64,000 nt of DNA from Microvelia longipes (Eukaryota; Arthropoda; Insecta; Hemiptera; Veliidae), in NCBI GenBank assembly GCA_018340805.1, contig JACMZG010000008.1, forward strand, positions 81,977,598 to 82,041,597, written 5' to 3'. This document shows, one piece after another, positions 58,592-64,000 of the stretch. A program made the translations under genes and the position numbers. The notes beneath the pieces were generated by a model, which was not told the DNA's origin, searched no databases, and saw only the letters and a program-made list of their open reading frames with translations. Each line of letters starts with the position of its first letter. Positions within the stretch are counted from its first letter, which is position 1.

Positions 58592-59300
58592 TTATAAAAT
58601 AAGAACATCTAAAATATAATAATAAAAACTAAGATATGGCCCGGACATAAAATAAGAACTCATCTAAAATATAATAATAAACTAAGATAAGGTCCGCGAC
58701 ATAAAATAAGAAACTCATCTAAAATATAATAATAAACTAAGATAAGGTCCCGCGACATAATAAGATAAACTAAAATATAAAATAAAATAAGATAAGGCCC
58801 GCGACATAAAATAAGAAACACATCTAATATCAATAATAAAATAAGATAAGGCCCCGCGACATATAAATAAGAAACACATCTAAATATAATAATAAAACTA
58901 AGATAACCCGCGACATAAAATAAGAAAATAAAGATTAATAATAAAAACTAAGATAAGGCCCGCGACATAAAATAAGATCATCTAAAATAATAATAAAAAC
59001 TAAGTATGGCCCCGACTAAGAAACACATCTAAGATAAGGTCCCGCTAAGATAAGGTCCCGCGATAAATAAGAAACATATCTAAGATATAATAATAAAACT
59101 AAGATAAGGCCCCGCGACATAAAATAGAAATCAACTAAAATATAATAATAAAACTAAGATAAGGCCCCGACATAAAATAAGAAAACATCTAAAATATAAT
59201 AATAAAACTAAGATAAGGCCCGCGACATAAAATAAGAAATACAACTAAATATAATAATAAAATAAGATATGGCGCGACATAAATAAACACATCTGAAATA
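58592..59300. repeat. Minisatellite array B, about 55-bp unit
   Basis: Same unit as array A, about thirteen copies, including short partial units near 59030. Confidence 0.92.
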
Positions 59301-59861
59301 AAATATTATTTGACTTAAAATCTATTTTCTATTTTATCTAGATTTCTTAAAAAGATTAAGATAGGACTCCATCAAAAATGAGGCTTTAAATATTTACTCA
59401 GCAAGATATATTAAAAAATATATATCAGTTAAAATAAATATTAATAATAATCATTAATTAATTAATATAATAATCAGTTAAATTAATCATTAGTATATCT
59501 TATTCTTTAAATTTAAGCCAGATGTTAGTATCATCTTAAGTTACATATTTATCGGCAATGATAATAAACTGATTATTACAATAATTCCTTTATGCTAATG
59601 TAAACTGATTTAAATAACTAGCTGAATATAACAAGGCAAAAATTGGGCATTAATTAAAACCAATATTAGAAGAAAAATGTTGTCACAGTTAATTAGTGGG
59701 GGAGACGTCAGTTCATTAAACAACCGTAAATGAACTATCTACGGAAAATTCGTGGCCTATTATTATGAACAAGACCAAACGGTTTTAAACCCAAAGAATA
59801 CGAAATTTATCAAACATCATGAAAGGATGAATGAACGTGAAATAGGAATTATTATAAAATA
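59301..59861. repeat. Spacer B of the duplicated array
   Basis: Second copy of spacer A. The differences are almost all one- to four-base gaps. Confidence 0.9.
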
Positions 59862-61129
59862 AAAAGAAAAATTAAGACAAATTAGAAGTTATTTGACTAA
59901 TACAGATGGCTTATAAGTTATAACCAACTAATTTTAAACTTAAATTATTTATACAAAAACATAAAACAATAGGCTATTTCATTTAATACTTAATAATATA
60001 TATTATTAATTAACTCAGATATCCATGATTAATATCTTATAATTTATTTCATTGTTTCATAGAAATAACAAATTCTATTTAAAGAATGACATATATCAAA
60101 TTATCATGAAGTATTAACGATAGATAGTCTAGCTAGGCCATTACCAGAGGAGACAGAATACGACTTACAAGTAGCTAATGACAGTTAAGGTAAAGACGTA
60201 ACTCGATACAGAGTATCTGTCTTTGTTCTCATACGAAGCCATAACAATAACCAACCAAAAACACATTTCTCAAAGCTTGACTCATAAAAAATCAACGTTT
60301 TAATAACATCTATATTAGAGCAACCGTCGTTATACTTAATATTAATTTTAGTAAAATAAAAACTATTAGTCTACAATACATATTAAAACAGGAGGGACGT
60401 ATTGTTTCATTCAGTGGTACATAAAATTATGTATTCATTTATTAATCCATATACATTTGGAATACAAGCTTATTTTTCGCTGGATGCGCCCTGACAAAAG
60501 TGATGTGAGAAAAACTAAAAATATACAGACCGTATTAATACGAAACTTAATAAACTACTGAATTAAATGAAGACAAAGACACCTGTCAAATTGCAATGCA
60601 ATCGGTAATGTTTCCTGATTTTTTTACAAACATAAGGTCAATTCGAAATGGAAAACAAAGTCCTTCGAAATGGAATAAACAAAATAAATTAATAAAGATA
60701 AAATAATAGAAACAAATGATGATAAGAAATGAAAAATTTAACAAAATAGTACAAAAATCAATTTCATTACATTCGAAATTAAATTAACAAAATTAATTAA
60801 TAAAAATGAAATAATAAAAGCAAGCCATAATAAGAAATAAAAAAAAAACAACAAATCAAAATAAGAAACAAAGAAATCATTTTAACATTAAATAAGAAAT
60901 AATAAAATTTTCAAAATAAAACAAATAAAAGACAATAAAATTAACAAAATAAAATGAGAAAGTCCAAGGAAATATAAAAAACTTATAGGTGCATTAGTAG
61001 AATCGTTACTTTTTAACATTCATGAGTAAATAGAATTAGTTTAAACAATTTAAAACTTTAAATAATAATGTAAAACTAAAGTAAAGAGGAGGGCAAGGAT
61101 TTTAAAAGATAAAATTAAATTATTTGACT
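59862..61129. other. AT-rich intergenic, no gene seen
   Basis: A-rich stretches from about 60650 to 60980. Nothing recognised. Confidence 0.5.
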
Positions 61130-61320
61130 GAAATAAGATCGAAAACTGGTTATTAGGTGTATTTTCTATAGATTGTAGACGCCTTATACTGAAAGTGAAG
61201 GTTACTACACATCTTCGCCGGGCAATGGAGAAACAGTTCTCCGTGGCAGTCGCTTCTCCCCCTGAGAGAGTTACAGTTAACACCCCAGCACGAAATGTGA
61301 AGACACGCAACACTAGTTAT
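61130..61320. other. GC-balanced island of unknown nature
   Basis: About 130 bases of normal GC content (ATCTTCGCCGGGCAATGGAG, then GAGAGAGTTACAGTTAACAC, CCCAGCACGAAATGTGAAGA) sit in very AT-rich DNA. An 87-codon minus-strand frame (61050-61313) covers it but begins with a non-ATG codon and ends in AT-driven sequence. It may be a retroposon or exon fragment; I cannot assign it. Confidence 0.3.
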
Positions 61321-62837
61321 TTCATTTCATAGTTATAAAACTACAGATGTAAAATGTTTAATTGATAATTTCAAATAAATATGTCGAAACCATTAAAATT
61401 AGTTAGAAGGATTTAATTGTTGAGTAAAGATTTTAACTCGTGAATAATATCGTTTTAATATCGTGAATAAAAATAAATTATACACCCCTCCAGAATTTCG
61501 ATCCAGACTTTTTTCGCTACCGATTTGAACTGAGAAAATTCCAATGAAGAAACAATAAGACAAAATAAAAATAAAAATACACAAAACCAATAATAAGTAA
61601 ATGAAAAAAATAATAATAAAAGAAATGAGAGTAAGTATGACCAATAAATCCTTAGAATATCACCTACAATAGATGAAAACTCAAAATAGAAAATTTTTAA
61701 AATTGACTTAAAGACAGCTTAAATCAAGAGAAATCTAAGCTCACTAAGTCGCTCTAAATAAAAGTAAAATATGAAAGTATAAACAACTAAGAATAAACAA
61801 AGAAATTAAAAATCATTTATTGAAATTAGTCCAAACGACCTTTTGACCAGAAAGGACAACCAATAAAAATTATAGTAAAGTATTAAACGAATGAAAGTTT
61901 ACAAGACAATCGTGACGAAAGAAAAACTCAGAGAATCCCTTCGTAGATACTTTGCAAAATTTAACAAAGCTATAATTACATTCGTCAATTATCTGCGAAA
62001 TAAAGATAATCAACAGGTTGCTAGAAGTAAAGATATAAAAGATCACATCTAACAAAGAAAAAAAAATTAAAAAAAAAGAAAGAAAAAATAACCTTTATAA
62101 TAAGAGCTGTACTGACCTATACGTTCACAAAAGGCAATAAAATTTTTAACGATATTTTCAAAAATCTACTTGATCATAATACAGAGAGAGAGAAGAGAAG
62201 AAGAAAAAAAGCAATTATCAAAATAATAATAACAAAACTGCAAAATAGTAATTAAAACTTTAATCACACTAATCCTTAAGTGTATGACATATATAATTGT
62301 TATAATTTCTTTTGACTTAAGGTATCTTCTTGAATATGATAAAAGGCTACAAAGTCATAGAAAGAAAAAAGGAAAAATATAAGTACGAATGAGTGAAAGT
62401 GATAAAAAAGCTGAAAAAGATAATGAGTACAAAATAATGCCAAAATTACTAATCAGTGTGATTCCCAGACATCTTTCTTTTGCAGTGGACTATTTTTTTT
62501 TTTTTTTTTGGGGGGGGGGGGGCTAATTAGTGGATTATAAACTGCGTTTAGTAGATCACTCTAATGCGGAGTCAAGAAAAGTGAAATTACTAAGATTAGC
62601 AATAGTATAAAGGGAAATTATTATGGATATAGGGCAGTAATAGGAGGATATCCTTTAGGTGATTAAGTTTCCTTTGGATAATAATAAATAATGCATTAGA
62701 AAAGAAAAAGAGATGAAAATTATCAAAACAGATTTGGTGAAAGGAAATACGAAATTTAAGTGCTTAACGAGAAAAATGCACCAGCACAAAATTTTTATTT
62801 TCTGAATGTAATTAGTATTTATTATTTTTCTTTATTT
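61321..62837. other. AT-rich intergenic with a T17-G13 homopolymer pair
   Basis: There is no gene. A T run (62493-62509) is followed directly by a G run (62510-62522). Hydrophobic minus-strand frames of 61-81 codons are composition effects. Confidence 0.5.
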
Positions 62838-62975
62838 ATACCGTATTGTGTTAGCACCAAAACTCATAAACCGGAATTTCACCTGAAATATCCATATCAA
62901 GTGTTTTGAGATCTCCTGAGTGGTTATCAAAAAGTTATCAGTTTGTATGAGAGTATTTGTGTGTGTGTGTGCTAT
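62838..62975 (-). repeat. DR-1 3' module (minus strand)
   Basis: ATACCGTATTGTGTTAGCAC, then AAACCGGAATTTCACCTGAA, CTCCTGAGTGGTTATCAAAA and a TGTGTGTGTGTGC tract, matching 56095-56240. Confidence 0.8.
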
Positions 62976-63153
62976 CATCATAACTGCCAGTGTGTTTGTA
63001 ATGGTAACCGTATAAAATATACCTGCGGATAAAGAAACCCTTTCTATATTTCTCTAGCTCTATGAGGTTTTAATGAATTTTTGTGCGGAAACCAACAGAA
63101 CTGAAGTTTATTTGTACCTAAAATACACATCCATATTAACCTTACTGTGCACC
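62976..63153. other. Intergenic
   Basis: Possibly continues the DR-1 copy; no clear match beyond the module. Confidence 0.3.
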
Positions 63154-63366
63154 AATAGGTAAATAAATAGTCACTCCACTAAAAAAGTATGTTAATAGAT
63201 TTATTAGAGAGTTAACTTCCTGCCGCATCCGGCAGTGCTAAGAACGATCGTTAGTAACGATCACTTTCTAAGTGATCGTTACTAACGATAGTTCTTAGCA
63301 TTTCAGAGAATGACTGATGATGGCCGAACATACTTTGTAGTGGAGAGACTATTTATTTACCTATTC
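63154..63366. mobile_element. MITE with about 40-bp TIRs and nested hairpins
   Basis: Arms 63154-63193 and 63327-63366 are reverse complements with few mismatches (ATAGGTAAATAAATAGTCAC start). Inside are a 31-bp hairpin (63236-63266 with 63270-63300, one mismatch) and a small TGCCG/CGGCA hairpin at 63221-63234. No coding capacity. Confidence 0.85.
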
Positions 63367-63865
63367 TTGGATTACTCCACAGAGCAGTTATTTATATATT
63401 TACTGTGCAGCAGTTCTGACTGTTAAATAATAGCACAAAATAACAGGCTTAGTCTAGGCCTGTTATTTCGCAACTTCCAACATACTATGCGGGAACCATC
63501 CGAAGAAGACTATTTTGCTCTCTATAAGAACAAATTATTACTAAGCTCGCTTTGCATACTAATTGACGGTTAAGTAAATCAAGGAAGTTTAAGGCCTATC
63601 AAGGTTCACACCATCAATCTAGTACCCAAAGTGAAATATGTGTACTAATAGAGCAGATTATTACTAACCTTACCTTCTACACCAATAAATTTCATTTCAA
63701 TACGTCAAGTAAATCTACGTTTTTTTTCGGACGGATCACTTTTAAGGGGCGTCGAGCGTGGTCAATTGGAGAATGGGAAACCCCTGGGATTAAAACTGAT
63801 ATTTCTTTTCTAAAGGTAAGCAAAGCGAAACAGAAGATGAACTTATTATAAATAAGACGGTTTTT
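63367..63865. other. Intergenic with a small hairpin
   Basis: AAATAACAGGC/GCCTGTTATTT stem at about 63437-63468. No gene. Confidence 0.5.
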
Positions 63866-63990
63866 TCATTCTGAGGACGAGCGAAGTGAGACTAAATCAT
63901 TGAGAATAAGCTTAGCGAATCCGATAGACGAGAAACCCCCGTACAAGTAGTACGAGATGCACATTAAGAGCCTTGCGGCAAGATAAATAC
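63866..63990 (-). repeat. DR-1-like 5' module fragment (minus strand)
   Basis: CTGAGGACGAGCGAAGTGAG is shared with the copy at 42410. The remainder is diverged and runs to the window end. Confidence 0.5.
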
Positions 63991-64000
63991 GGCGGGAATC

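Overview
The window looks like a transposon-rich, non-genic stretch of an arthropod nuclear genome, probably an insect. The evidence is very high AT content, an LTR promoter with a TATA box and an arthropod-type TCAGT initiator, an insect-like tRNA-Arg primer site, and mariner, pogo and I/R1-type elements. I could not support any host protein-coding gene. I saw no bacterial genes, CRISPR array, rRNA or convincing tRNA gene. The exact species cannot be read from the sequence.

Region 1 (1-11.75 kb) is a large Ty3/gypsy LTR retrotransposon locus. A plus-strand host copy runs from mid-gag (left window edge) to the RNase H/integrase boundary at 2616 and resumes at 7381 up to the end of integrase at 8727. 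Between these points lies a minus-strand, LTR-less copy of the same element (2617-7380). One end of that copy stops exactly at the tRNA-Arg primer-binding site (7364-7379) and the other stops inside integrase. The junctions carry a 39-bp direct duplication. Downstream of pol, in the position where errantiviruses carry env, are two overlapping reading frames (9269-10298). They probably represent one unrecognised accessory protein with DPR repeats and no membrane features. A polypurine tract, a probable 3' LTR (about 10618-11735) with CRE-containing hairpin, TATA box and initiator, and an 11-nt PBS-like tail follow.

Region 2 (11.75-37.7 kb) is AT-rich DNA with microsatellites, minisatellites, a 237-bp near-perfect palindrome, fold-back elements (20.6-21.8 kb and 36.9-37.6 kb), a MITE (30.5 kb), a decayed second gypsy element with a short 3' LTR (26.3-28.1 kb), and copies of two dispersed repeat families, called DR-1 and DR-2 here.

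Region 3 (37.7-42.6 kb) holds a pogo/Tigger-type remnant (37748-40653) with CENP-B-like HTH coding sequence. A palindromic mariner-like element (37798-39858) is inserted in it at a TA. At 41.8-42.1 kb there is a 5'-truncated I/R1/jockey-type retroposon with a TAA tail and a 13-bp target duplication.

Region 4 (42.6-64 kb) is dominated by tandem repeats: a 35-bp array with an anomalous C-rich block, and units of 22 bp, 25 bp, about 64 bp and about 55 bp. The last array is duplicated together with its spacer. It also holds several hairpin or TIR elements and further DR-1 and DR-2 copies. Many repeat-unit differences are single-base indels, so part of the disorder may be long-read consensus error rather than biology.

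The genes here do not form an operon or pathway. What interacts is the elements themselves, through nesting, self-insertion and fold-back duplication. Short reading frames outside the named elements overlap microsatellites, tandem repeats or inverted repeats, or have no recognisable family, and are not called as genes unless listed.
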